NCBI RefSeq assembly: GCF_014897815.1
Contig: NZ_JABUZG010000084.1
Coordinates: 62,001 to 126,000, forward strand
Source of the DNA: Psychrobacter sp. PG1
Lineage (GTDB): Bacteria > Pseudomonadota > Gammaproteobacteria > Pseudomonadales > Moraxellaceae
Reading direction: 5' to 3'
DNA length: 64,000 nucleotides
Shown: positions 37,519 through 46,293 of the stretch, piece by piece
Numbering within the stretch: the stretch's first letter is position 1
Layout: each line of letters starts with the position of its first letter
The notes under the pieces: model-generated
What the model was told of the DNA's origin: nothing
The model's input: only the letters and a program-made list of their open reading frames with translations
The model's database searches: none
Made by a program: the position numbers and the translations under genes

Positions 37519-38877
37519 ATGATCGTATTTTGGCTTGTGCTGACCATTCTTTTTATTATTTTTGCCACAGCAAAGTTAAAGTGGCATCCTTTTTTAGTAT
37601 TGATATTATCAGCCTTTTTAGTAGCGCTATTTTACCAAGTGCCGCTTAATACTGTTGCTAAAACCATCTCGGATGGCTTTGGCGGTATTTTAGGTTACAT
37701 CGGTCTGGTTATTGTCTTCGGTACTATCATCGGGCTAATCCTTGAAAAAACAGGTGCCGCCATTGTAATGGCAGAAACGGTCATCAAAGTTTTGGGGCCC
37801 CGCTTCCCTACTTTGACCATGTCTATCGTTGGTGCTGTAGTTTCAGTACCAGTATTCTGTGACTCTGGCTATATTATTTTAAACTCATTGAAAGAAACAT
37901 TGGCCGAGCGTTTACATGTATCCAGTGTGGCGATGAGCATAGCCTTAGCGACAGGCTTATACGCAACTCATACCTTTGTACCGCCAACCCCAGGTCCAAT
38001 TGCCGCAGCAGGTAACTTAGGACTAGAGTCGAATTTAGGTTTGGTCATCATGGTCGGTGTGGTGGTGACAGCGGTTGCTGTACTGGCTGGCTGGTGGTGG
38101 TCTAATCGCTTCTTGAATGTCGCTCCCGACAATATCGACGCACTGGACGCGCCAGCAGCGACTTTGCCTGAAAATATGAAGTCACGCGACGACTATAGCA
38201 GCATGCCATCCGCAACAATGGCGTTTTTGCCTATCATTGTCCCTATCGTATTGATTTGCTTATCGTCTGTTGCGAACTTCCCAAGTGCACCATTTGGCAG
38301 TGGCACGTTGACAGATATTTTAGTGTTTATCGGCAATCCACTCACGGCATTACTGATTGGTTTATTCTTGTCTTTCTTGCTAATTAACACTGAACAAAAA
38401 ACGCAGCAAATTAGCGACAGCATCTCTCAAGGTTTGGTTGTGGCAGCGCCTATCCTATTGATTACTGGCGCAGGTGGTGCATTTGGTGCCATGCTAAAAG
38501 TAACACCTATTGGTGACTATTTGGGCACAACGTTATCTGCGTTAGGGCTTGGTATTTTTATGCCATTCATTGTCTCTGCTGCATTAAAAACGGCACAAGG
38601 TTCGACCACAGTCGCCTTGGTCACCACCTCTGCGATGATCGCGCCGTTATTGGATCAAATTGGTCTCGACAGTGAGCTTGGTCGCGTATTTTGTGTGATG
38701 GCCATTGGTGCAGGTGCCATGACTATCTCGCACGCCAATGACAGCTTTTTTTGGATTGTCAGTCAGTTTAGTCGTATGAGTGTGGCGCAGGCTTACAAAG
38801 CCCATTCTATGGCAACGGGTATTCAAGGCGTGACCAGCATCGTCTTTATCTGGCTATTAACCTTGGTATTTATTTAA
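37519..38877 (+). CDS. GntP-family permease, probable glycerate transporter
   Basis: 452 residues with about 12 membrane segments. GntP-family motifs: KLKWHPFLVLILSAFLVA, GYIGLVIVFGTIIGLILEKTGAA, VFCDSGYIILNSL and THTFVPPTPGPIAAA. The family moves gluconate, glycerate or related acids with protons. Glycerate is favoured here because the gene 20 bases downstream is a glycerate kinase. The ATG has TAGAGACAGTA upstream. Confidence 0.88.
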   Translation: MIVFWLVLTILFIIFATAKLKWHPFLVLILSAFLVALFYQVPLNTVAKTISDGFGGILGYIGLVIVFGTIIGLILEKTGAAIVMAETVIKVLGPRFPTLTMSIVGAVVSVPVFCDSGYIILNSLKETLAERLHVSSVAMSIALATGLYATHTFVPPTPGPIAAAGNLGLESNLGLVIMVGVVVTAVAVLAGWWWSNRFLNVAPDNIDALDAPAATLPENMKSRDDYSSMPSATMAFLPIIVPIVLICLSSVANFPSAPFGSGTLTDILVFIGNPLTALLIGLFLSFLLINTEQKTQQISDSISQGLVVAAPILLITGAGGAFGAMLKVTPIGDYLGTTLSALGLGIFMPFIVSAALKTAQGSTTVALVTTSAMIAPLLDQIGLDSELGRVFCVMAIGAGAMTISHANDSFFWIVSQFSRMSVAQAYKAHSMATGIQGVTSIVFIWLLTLVFI

Positions 38878-38897
38878 AGAGATTCAAAGAGACATTC

Positions 38898-40034
38898 ATG
38901 AAAATTTTAATTGCTCCCGACTCATTTAAAGAAAGCTTAGACGCACTGGATGTTTGCCGCGCCATTCAATCTGGCTTCAGCCAAGTGTTTCCAGAGGCTG
39001 ATTATAAGCTACTGCCGATGGCTGATGGCGGCGAAGGCACGTCTGCGGTACTGTCTTATGTATTGGGTGGACGCTGGAAAGAAGTGGTGGTCAATGATCC
39101 ACTGATGAGACCGATAACGGCAAAGTATTTGTTATTGCCCGACGCTACGGCTGTCATCGAAGTTGCTCAAGCGTGCGGATTACATCTACTGACAAGCGAT
39201 GAACGCAATCCTGTCATTGCTAGCAGTTACGGTGTCGGCGAGCTGATTGCTGATGCGTTAGAAGAAGGGGCTAAACGTATCGTGATTGGTCTAGGTGGTA
39301 GCGCAACCAATGATGCAGGTCTTGGCATGCTAATGGCATTAGGCATCACATTTCACGATATCGATGGCACTCTACTCACTCATGGTGGTGGCGCACTTGC
39401 CAGCCTACATAGGCTTGATAATATAAATCTTCATGTAAAGGTATTAGACACAGTATTTGAAGTCGCTTGTGATGTGACCAATCCTTTATGTGGTCTTTTT
39501 GGTGCGAGCGCAGTATTTGGTCCACAAAAAGGCGCTTGTCCAGAGCAAGTCAAAGCCTTAGATAAAGCACTTAGTCACTTTGCCACCATGTGTGGTCATC
39601 ACGGTTATGAGGACTGCCAACATGTCGAAGGCGCTGGAGCAGCTGGCGGTCTTGGCTACGCGATGATGACGTTCTTTCAAGCTCAGCTAAAATCAGGCTT
39701 TGACACAGTTGCTGAGGTGGCTCATTTATCGCAGCATATCGCAGAGGCTGATCTCGTTATCACTGGCGAAGGTAAGCTCGATGCGCAAACAGCCATGGGT
39801 AAAGTGGCAGGTGGCATCAGTCAGCTTGCCAAAGCCAGCCATACGCCAGTCATTGCTATTTGTGGTAGTGTTGACGGACTCAAACCTGCGCAAACTAGCC
39901 AGTTCGAGGTCATCATGCCCAGTATTCAAAAAGTAGATACCATCGAAAACGTACTGAGTCAGGCTTATGACAATATTGAAACCACGGCTGTAAATATTGC
40001 TGCTGCTATGCGCTTAGGTATTAATATGAGATAG
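38898..40034 (+). CDS. garK: Glycerate 2-kinase (GarK/GlxK family)
   Basis: 378 residues. Phosphorylates D-glycerate, mostly at the 2-position in this family, to feed lower glycolysis. MKILIAPDSFKESL, the MADGGEGT motif near the start, IGLGGSATNDAGLGML and VITGEGKLDAQTAMGK are family signatures. It is 20 bases after the GntP permease and cotranscribed with it. garK and glxK cannot be told apart by sequence alone. Confidence 0.93.
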   Translation: MKILIAPDSFKESLDALDVCRAIQSGFSQVFPEADYKLLPMADGGEGTSAVLSYVLGGRWKEVVVNDPLMRPITAKYLLLPDATAVIEVAQACGLHLLTSDERNPVIASSYGVGELIADALEEGAKRIVIGLGGSATNDAGLGMLMALGITFHDIDGTLLTHGGGALASLHRLDNINLHVKVLDTVFEVACDVTNPLCGLFGASAVFGPQKGACPEQVKALDKALSHFATMCGHHGYEDCQHVEGAGAAGGLGYAMMTFFQAQLKSGFDTVAEVAHLSQHIAEADLVITGEGKLDAQTAMGKVAGGISQLAKASHTPVIAICGSVDGLKPAQTSQFEVIMPSIQKVDTIENVLSQAYDNIETTAVNIAAAMRLGINMR

Positions 40035-40073
40035 ATGTTTTTATCATTTCAAAGCAGAACAGAGCCAAACCAT

Positions 40074-41021
40074 TTAATCTGTTTTTTGGCTCCATTCTGT
40101 ATACATATCACAATATTTCTGGATGCCAGTGTCACAGATACGCTTTAACCCTGCTAACCCACCTACTCTATCGCCATAGACACCATCACTTAGAATATAA
40201 ATTTTTGCTAATTCGTTTTGCACGTCTTGATATCCTAGCTGATTATAGCTTTCAAACCAATGCGCTGCTTTGCTATAGTCTAATTTTACACCCTCCCCTT
40301 TATAATACATAAAACCAAGGTTAAACTGAGCTTCTGCCATGCCTTGCTTAGCTGCTTTTTCGAACCATTCAGCCGCTTTTACGTTATTTTTAGAAACCCC
40401 TTGACCCTGCTGATACAGAACACCTAAATTAAATTGAGCACCAGCAACGCCTTGTTCAGCAGATTTTTTGTACCATTTAAACGCTGTTATATTATCTTTA
40501 GGGACACCTTTCGCATCGGCATAAGCAATGCCTAAATTAAACTGTGCTAACTTGTTATTTTGCTCAGCTGCCTGTTGCCAATGTTCAAGGGCGCTGATAT
40601 CGTTTTGAACGACACCTTCACCTTTAGAGTAAAGATTACCAAGATTATATTGGGCTCTGCTATAGCCTTGTTTAGCAGAATGGCTATAGTAGGTAAAGGC
40701 TTTTTCATGACTTTGTGGTACAGCTATACCTTGATCGTACATAACACCGATATTATATTGCGCTTCAGCTAATCCTTGACTGGCAGATTTATTCAACCAC
40801 TCAAAAGCTTTGACATTATCTTGCTCGACATCTGAACCTGCTGCATACATAACACCCAAATTATACTGAGCAATAGCATTTCCTTGCCGTGCTAGCGACT
40901 CAATAGTAGCCAAATCACTTATCAACACTGAATCTTCGGCAATAGCAGGTATTGGTAGTCCAGCTATCATATAAGTCATTACAATATTAAAGTATGTCTT
41001 TTTTAATAGCTGTATATTCAT
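40074..41021 (-). CDS. Exported Sel1-repeat (SLR) protein
   Basis: 315 residues. A signal-like segment (about 10-28, ending AIAED) is followed by seven or so Sel1-like repeats of about 36 residues, each with the pattern A-x-YNLG-x-MY-x-G-x-GV and a following A-x-W. Alpha/alpha superhelical scaffolds of this type mediate protein-protein contacts; partner unknown. C-terminal Cys residues in KRICDTGIQKYCDMY could form a disulfide. It is monocistronic. Confidence 0.9.
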   Translation of the reverse strand: MNIQLLKKTYFNIVMTYMIAGLPIPAIAEDSVLISDLATIESLARQGNAIAQYNLGVMYAAGSDVEQDNVKAFEWLNKSASQGLAEAQYNIGVMYDQGIAVPQSHEKAFTYYSHSAKQGYSRAQYNLGNLYSKGEGVVQNDISALEHWQQAAEQNNKLAQFNLGIAYADAKGVPKDNITAFKWYKKSAEQGVAGAQFNLGVLYQQGQGVSKNNVKAAEWFEKAAKQGMAEAQFNLGFMYYKGEGVKLDYSKAAHWFESYNQLGYQDVQNELAKIYILSDGVYGDRVGGLAGLKRICDTGIQKYCDMYTEWSQKTD

Positions 41022-41158
41022 TATTAGTCCATAGATGTAGCATAAATCGAAAATACATCTAAATAAATTATGGCGTGTTTCACGTTCATATATAGATACT
41101 GTTGCTAGCCAAACTGTATGACAAACAAAATGTAAGGCTAATTATTCATGCATTAATG

Positions 41159-42028
41159 CTATAACCATTTCGTTACTTCATCAATGACAGTATGCAGTCT
41201 ATTAGAGAGTGCATGCCGTCGTCTTACCGCAAGATATAGCGTCTCGCTAACGGCAACAGGCAGATGATGGCTTTTAATGAGCTCAGGCTTTGGATAAGCA
41301 GCCACTGCATGTGCAGGTAGCACGGTAAAGCCTATACCCCTACTCACTGGCTCTAAGATTAATCCTATCTGATTAGAAAAGCCTTTTTTCTCAAAATCAT
41401 TGATGTGCTGGAATTCAGGATAATTAGCGCTTAGCAGCATACCTGCATGATGGGCACCATCTGGATGATCAATAAAGCCAAGCTCGGTGAGATGCTCCCA
41501 GCTCGGCTCTACCGTAGTTGCAGGTGTCACTAATATTAGCGCTTCTTGAGCCATAGACTTACAACTGACTGTCTCCTCATCTGAGACATCCGTCATAAAA
41601 CCAATGTCAATCTCATGACTTGCCAGTGCCTTCTCTATATCAGAATTGGGTGCAAAACGGTAATCAATCACTAGTTTTGGATACTGCTGCTGTAATGTCA
41701 AAAGCTGCGGATATAGCTTGAGTCCCACACTACCAGGCGACATCAAACGCACCAATCCTTCATAAGGAGGATCTTCACCGATGCGCTGCTCCAGATGTGA
41801 TAAGCGCTGCAATATCTCGCCTGCTTCTTTACAGAGCTGCTCACCTGCATTGGTCAGTGAAAACTGCTTTCCTTGACGAATCAGTAAGTCTGTATCCAAC
41901 TGATCTTCTAGCTTGCGTATGTGCTGACTCACGCCAGATTGGGTCATGTGTAAGCGTTCAGCCGTACGAGTAAAGTGCCCGAACTCGGCAAGCGCACAAA
42001 AAGTGCGCAACCATGTGATATTTATCAT
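41159..42028 (-). CDS. LysR-family transcriptional regulator
   Basis: 289 residues. N-terminal winged helix-turn-helix (INITWLRTFCALAEFGHFT, HMTQSGVSQHIRKLED), then the LysR substrate domain with LGQ-like VRLMSPGSVGLKLYP. It is divergent from the glyoxalase-fold gene across 107 bases, the usual arrangement for a LysR protein controlling its neighbour. Inducer unknown. Confidence 0.92.
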   Translation of the reverse strand: MINITWLRTFCALAEFGHFTRTAERLHMTQSGVSQHIRKLEDQLDTDLLIRQGKQFSLTNAGEQLCKEAGEILQRLSHLEQRIGEDPPYEGLVRLMSPGSVGLKLYPQLLTLQQQYPKLVIDYRFAPNSDIEKALASHEIDIGFMTDVSDEETVSCKSMAQEALILVTPATTVEPSWEHLTELGFIDHPDGAHHAGMLLSANYPEFQHINDFEKKGFSNQIGLILEPVSRGIGFTVLPAHAVAAYPKPELIKSHHLPVAVSETLYLAVRRRHALSNRLHTVIDEVTKWL

Positions 42029-42135
42029 TACGATACATAATTATTTATATAATATTTGATAATTTTACATAATAATCGTATGTTTGTATACTGGCCTCAT
42101 GTTAAATAAGAGTACAACTAACAGGAGCAAAAGCT
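42029..42135. promoter_or_regulatory. Divergent promoter region of the LysR and glyoxalase-fold genes
   Basis: 107 very AT-rich bases, with ATAATTTTACATAATAATCGTAT in the middle offering possible LysR half-sites. I cannot fix the exact box. Confidence 0.3.
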
Positions 42136-42636
42136 ATGAACAACGTTTATCCAAGGAGTTTTTCGCACATCGGCCTTTCAGTTCCCGACCTAGAAGCCGC
42201 CGTAAAATTTTATACTGAAGTAATGGGTTGGTACACCATCATGGAGCCAACAGAGATTGTTGAAGATAATAGCCCGATTGGTGAGATGTGTACTGAAGTA
42301 TTCGGTTCAGGTTGGGGCAGCTTCCGTATTGCTCACCTATCTACTGGTGACCGTATCGGTGTTGAGATTTTTGAATTCAAAAATCAAGAAAACCCTGAAA
42401 ATAACTTTGAATATTGGAAAACAGGTATCTTTCACTTCTGTGTTCAAGATCCAAATGTTGAAGAGTTGGCTGAGCGCATCGTTGCAGCAGGCGGTAAAAA
42501 GCGTATGGAAAAACCACGCTATTATTACCCTGGTAAAAAACCTTACCGCATGATCTATATGGAAGACCCGTTTGGCAATATCGTCGAGATATACAGCCAC
42601 AGCTACGAGCTTATTTATAGCGAAGGCGCATACTAA
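42136..42636 (+). CDS. VOC-superfamily (glyoxalase-fold) metalloenzyme
   Basis: 166 residues. Two beta-alpha-beta-beta-beta modules with the four expected metal-ligand positions: His11 (FSHIGLSV), Glu near 77-80 (RIGVEIFEF), His100 (IFHFCVQD) and Glu151 (NIVEIYSH). It could be a lactoylglutathione lyase, an extradiol dioxygenase or another VOC enzyme; the control by LysR suggests inducible metabolism rather than constitutive detoxification. Strong SD (AGGAGCAAAAGCT). Terminator follows. Confidence 0.88.
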   Translation: MNNVYPRSFSHIGLSVPDLEAAVKFYTEVMGWYTIMEPTEIVEDNSPIGEMCTEVFGSGWGSFRIAHLSTGDRIGVEIFEFKNQENPENNFEYWKTGIFHFCVQDPNVEELAERIVAAGGKKRMEKPRYYYPGKKPYRMIYMEDPFGNIVEIYSHSYELIYSEGAY

Positions 42637-42678
42637 ATACAGCTTAATACAGCCTTGGCGTGTATCTGACTGATAAAC

Positions 42679-42716
42679 AAATAGCGACCTCAGAATATGA
42701 GATCGCTATTTTTATT
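42679..42716 (+). terminator. Intrinsic terminator after the glyoxalase-fold gene
   Basis: Stem AAATAGCGACCTCA / TGAGATCGCTATTT (one mismatch, 5-base loop) followed by TTTATTT. Confidence 0.85.
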
Positions 42717-42827
42717 TGTCTGCTTTCTACATGAGCAACCTATTATATAAGAGGTAAGCCATGCTACTATTTAGGTAGCTATACATAGCATCTACCAAAC
42801 GAAACAACCCATTATCAAGGATGATAA

Positions 42828-43640
42828 ATGACAAACTCTGACGTTGCCTTAGACATGGACGACTTTCTCGTTATTAGAAAAGACGATAGAAAAAGTGGCG
42901 TGGTCACTCTCACCTTAAACCGACCAAAGCAATTCAATGCCTTATCCGTTGAGCTACTCTCTGCGCTACAAGTGGAACTGGATAATATCGCGCAAGATGA
43001 CAATATCCGTGTAGTCGTCATTGCAGCAAATGGTAAAGCGTTTTGTGCTGGTCACAATCTAAAAGAGATGCGCGCACATTCAGATGAAGCCTTTCAGCGC
43101 GCCCTATTCCAACAATGCAGTCACATGATGCTCACTATTAACCGTATGCCACAAGTCGTGATTGCAAAAGTGCAAGGTATCGCGACAGCAGCAGGGTGCC
43201 AACTGGTCGCCGCCTGTGATTTAGTCGTTGCCTCTAATGAAGCCAAATTTGCCACTTCAGGGATAAACGTTGGACTGTTCTGCTCCACGCCTGCCGTTGC
43301 TGTCAGTCGCAACCTACCTCGTAAGCAAGCGTTTGAGATGCTCATTACTGGTGAGTTTATCGATGCACATACTGCCTTGCAATATGGATTGATTAATCGA
43401 GTAGCGCCAGCGGGACAATTAGAGCAAGTTTTGCAGTCTTTAATCACAGCTATCACCGCCAAATCTCCAGTAGCGGTAAGAACTGGCAAAGATATGTTTT
43501 ATAAGCAATTGAATATGAGCGTCGAAGATGCTTACGACTATGCCAGTGAAGTAATGACTTGTAATATGATGGCAGACGATGTGAGTGAAGGTATTGACGC
43601 TTTTATTGAGAAGCGCCAAGCGGTATGGAAAGGATGCTAA
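42828..43640 (+). CDS. Enoyl-CoA hydratase/isomerase family protein (ECHDC3-like)
   Basis: 270 residues of the crotonase fold. Oxyanion-hole segments AFCAGHNLKEM (about 69-79) and IATAAGCQLVAACDLVVAS are present, and NVGLFCSTPAVAVSRNLPRKQAFEML strongly recalls the mitochondrial ECHDC3 group. The usual second catalytic Glu of enoyl-CoA hydratase 1 is not evident in the segment after GLFCS, so hydratase activity is uncertain; isomerase or another acyl-CoA reaction is possible. AAGGATGATAA precedes the ATG. Confidence 0.88.
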   Translation: MTNSDVALDMDDFLVIRKDDRKSGVVTLTLNRPKQFNALSVELLSALQVELDNIAQDDNIRVVVIAANGKAFCAGHNLKEMRAHSDEAFQRALFQQCSHMMLTINRMPQVVIAKVQGIATAAGCQLVAACDLVVASNEAKFATSGINVGLFCSTPAVAVSRNLPRKQAFEMLITGEFIDAHTALQYGLINRVAPAGQLEQVLQSLITAITAKSPVAVRTGKDMFYKQLNMSVEDAYDYASEVMTCNMMADDVSEGIDAFIEKRQAVWKGC

Positions 43641-43687
43641 CGGTTTGACGAAAATACTCTGACTAAAGAAAGATGACGTTGCTATTA

Positions 43688-43924
43688 TTATGAAGCCATC
43701 AAAGCGCCCACAATCATAAATGCAACGGCTATGAGTGATCTCAAAAATGGTGAACTGCACTCTGCCCAGCGAGTGATAATAAAGTATAAATTGGCAAATG
43801 GAAGAAATAGATATAACAGCCCCCACAGTACCGACTCTTGGAAGGCTATAATAATTAACTTAATACTATAAATAATGCACATGATGCTTGCGATGACAAG
43901 TAAAATAACGCCTATGAATTCCAC
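43688..43924 (-). CDS. Small membrane protein
   Basis: 78 residues from a GTG at 43924, with GAGGAAATTCAC upstream; the longer TTG-initiated form (43957) lacks a ribosome binding site. Two or three hydrophobic helices: FIGVILLVIASIMCIIYSI (about 3-21), LWGLLYLFLPFANLYFII and a C-terminal FLRSLIAVAFMIVGALM. Unrecognised small inner-membrane protein; the WGL-LFLPF-LYFI pattern occurs in several short bacterial membrane proteins. Codon use is compatible with a real gene, but the evidence is moderate. Confidence 0.6.
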   Translation of the reverse strand: MEFIGVILLVIASIMCIIYSIKLIIIAFQESVLWGLLYLFLPFANLYFIITRWAECSSPFLRSLIAVAFMIVGALMAS

Positions 43925-44256
43925 GTGAATTTCCTCAAAATGTTCAATAAGAAACAAACTATTATTAATTTAAAAAGACATCGAAAATATAACTACCAGC
44001 AGTTCGCTTAGCCATTAATGCTAAAAAAATGATGGTTTTGAGAGACTGTTTATTATCTCAGAACTGTTGCTGTCGTATAATAACAGGTAACACAAAAAAT
44101 TCATAATTTTATAAGACATAAGTTGAATAAATATAGTCTAGTCCGCTTTGGTAATTTATAAAAATAGATTCACAACCAAATCATAAGACGATAAAAAAGG
44201 CCATGATATCGCTATCATGGCCTTTTTTATTTAATACGGATACTACGGGCAATCTA
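43925..44256. other. 332-base intergenic region with terminator
   Basis: Between the small membrane protein and the RidA gene. It holds a strong terminator at 44193-44228 and AT-rich DNA with no gene I can support. Confidence 0.5.
44193..44228. terminator. Terminator of the amino-acid oxidase/RidA operon
   Basis: Perfect 16-base arms AAAAAAGGCCATGATA / TATCATGGCCTTTTTT with a 4-base loop. A and T tracts on both sides allow it to work in either direction; it ends the minus-strand operon whose last gene stops at 44257. Confidence 0.93.
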
Positions 44257-44598
44257 TTACTCAGCAGCGATAGCTATCATCTCAACCAATAGCTCAGGGC
44301 GTGCTAGGGCTGACTCGCCACAAGCACGTGCTGGTGGCTGAATGCCTTCAAAAAAATTGTCATAGACTTCATTCATAGCAGCAAAGTCTGCCATATCTTT
44401 GATCCAAACCGTTACTGATAGTAGTTTTGATTTATCACTACCCACTTCTTCTAACAACGTTTGGATTTTTTCCAAACAAGTCAATGTTTGCGCTTTGATA
44501 TCGTCTTCTGCATTACCTACCTGACCACATAAATAGATAGTCTGGTTATGAATTACAGTTTTGCTCATACGTTGATTGCTATGCAGCTTCTTTATCAT
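44257..44598 (-). CDS. RidA/YjgF/UK114-family imine deaminase
   Basis: 113 residues from the ATG at 44598 (TGAAGGTATATAAC upstream); a TTG-initiated frame 5 codons longer is less likely. NQTIYLCGQVGN, TVWIKDMADFAAMNEVYDNFF and PPARACGESALARPELLVEMIAIA hold the conserved Arg and Glu of the family that bind the imine substrate. RidA proteins release ammonia from reactive enamine/imine intermediates. Its partner upstream (57 bases away) is a flavin amino-acid oxidase, the enzyme type that makes such imines. Confidence 0.9.
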   Translation of the reverse strand: MIKKLHSNQRMSKTVIHNQTIYLCGQVGNAEDDIKAQTLTCLEKIQTLLEEVGSDKSKLLSVTVWIKDMADFAAMNEVYDNFFEGIQPPARACGESALARPELLVEMIAIAAE

Positions 44599-44654
44599 GT
44601 TATATACCTTCAATTTATTAATTTAAGTCTGTGCTAAATCTGGCAAATACGCTG

Positions 44655-45902
44655 TTAATTAGAAAAACGCTGGGCACTGAATGGCGCAACATCTACTAAT
44701 AATGGCTTGTCATGAATCATCTCTTCAACCAGACGCCCTGTCATAGGCCCTAAAGTAAAGCCTTGATGACTGTGACCAAAGGCAAACCATAGTTTTTCAT
44801 GCTTGTCTGCAGGACCAATAACTGGCTTCATATCAGGCATACAAGGACGCGATCCTGCCCATGCTTCGCTCTCAACCGCATCTTCTAATGGTAAGATTTT
44901 GCGAGCCAGCTTCAGAACCGTTTTTAATTGACCAAAGTTCTTTGGTGCATCCATCGTGGTCATCTCAGCACCGGTCGTGATACGGATACCCTGCTGCATT
45001 GGGCCCATCACAAAGCCTTTGTCCATATCAAACATACTGTGATTGATGGTATTTTTTTCTGTTACTTTGAAATGCTGATGATAGCCACGCATTGGGAACA
45101 ATGGCAGATTATAGCCAAGTGGCTTGATCAAATCGTTCGACCATGGACCTGCTGCGATGACCAATTTGTCACTATAATAAGTGTCATTATCAGTAATGAT
45201 TTTCCAACCTTCACCGTCTTGTACGATTTCTTTTACATCGCTCTCTTTAATTGTACCGCCCATCTCTTGGAAGTTTTTCGCATAGGCTTTTACTAGCGAG
45301 CTTGGGTTCGATACTTGCCAAGAGTTTTTCCAATGAATCGCACCAACGAAACCTTCAAAATTAGCGCTAGGCTCCATGGCTTTTAGCGCTTCAAGGTTTA
45401 GTACGTTATGCTCAACGCCTTGATTGCGCGCATCAATGGCTGATGCTTGTGCTTCTTTAAACGTCTCTTCAGAACGATGCAATTGCAACCAGCCGTCACG
45501 AGTGATTAGTTCGTCAGCACCAGATGCTGAAATCATTGTCTGATGCTCACTGGTACAATGCGCGATCAGTGTCTGCCATTCTGATTCTATTTTTTTGACC
45601 GAAGCGGGCGTAGAGTATTTCCAGTACTGTAGCAGCGCTTGATGGTAACGCAAAATTGCTGGGATACGATAGCGAATATCAGTACCTTGGTTCGGCAATA
45701 CTCGGATCATCTCAGTCAGTTGACGAGGAAAAGGATGGGTATGAATGGCTTCGCGCTGAATCAATCCTGCATTGCCATACGAGGTCTCTGACCCTGGCAA
45801 CTTCTTGTCTAACATCAGTACTTTTGAATTATTTTTTTGTAAATGCCACGCGACTGACGTGCCAACCATACCTGCACCGATAACGATCACTTCATAGCGC
45901 AT
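44655..45902 (-). CDS. FAD-dependent amino-acid dehydrogenase/oxidase, DadA-like
   Basis: 415 residues. FAD motif VIGAGMVGTSVAWHL at about 7-21, DKKLPGSETSYGNAG, and the C-terminal GPMTGRLVEEMI typical of the DadA/DAO family. It oxidises a D-amino acid or related amine to an imino acid; the substrate is not certain. ATAAGAAAAGGATAGGTT precedes the ATG. Operon with the RidA gene downstream. A LysR or other regulator is not adjacent. Confidence 0.9.
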   Translation of the reverse strand: MRYEVIVIGAGMVGTSVAWHLQKNNSKVLMLDKKLPGSETSYGNAGLIQREAIHTHPFPRQLTEMIRVLPNQGTDIRYRIPAILRYHQALLQYWKYSTPASVKKIESEWQTLIAHCTSEHQTMISASGADELITRDGWLQLHRSEETFKEAQASAIDARNQGVEHNVLNLEALKAMEPSANFEGFVGAIHWKNSWQVSNPSSLVKAYAKNFQEMGGTIKESDVKEIVQDGEGWKIITDNDTYYSDKLVIAAGPWSNDLIKPLGYNLPLFPMRGYHQHFKVTEKNTINHSMFDMDKGFVMGPMQQGIRITTGAEMTTMDAPKNFGQLKTVLKLARKILPLEDAVESEAWAGSRPCMPDMKPVIGPADKHEKLWFAFGHSHQGFTLGPMTGRLVEEMIHDKPLLVDVAPFSAQRFSN

Positions 45903-46293
45903 AACCTATCCTTTTCTTATGGTGTTAATACAAAGTATCAAATATGAGGGTCTAACGGAATAAGGTGGTAATAGTAACGCATTGAGCTGAATATTAAACC
46001 CCAATCTCATAAATATTTTTGCTATTAAATACTTTTGGTTATAGGGTTTTAAAGAAAGTATTTTTGATAGGAATAATGAGAGTTTGGTTGATAAAATAGT
46101 AATGATTAGCCATCATTTTTAAAAATACTAGATGCGACTTAGTGCTATCAATTTCTGTGCTATAGTTTGGTCTTTTTTCAATTTAGAAATGATCAGCCGC
46201 CTAAGCATTTTAATTATAAAATTTGATAAACAGTATTTATGATGTGCCAGTGAGGTCAGGGCTAATATTTTGATGATTTAGAAGGTTTAACAA
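45903..46293. other. 391-base divergent region before the helicase-nuclease gene
   Basis: AT-rich with no coding frame I trust. GAAGGTTTAACAA just before 46294 is the ribosome binding site of the helicase gene. No clear promoter or operator. Confidence 0.4.

Noticed and set aside
43440..43826. 128-codon minus-strand frame near the crotonase gene
   Set aside because: It overlaps both the crotonase gene and the small membrane protein gene in other frames.
44599..44613. TTG start for the RidA gene
   Set aside because: AAGG at correct spacing supports the ATG at 44598.
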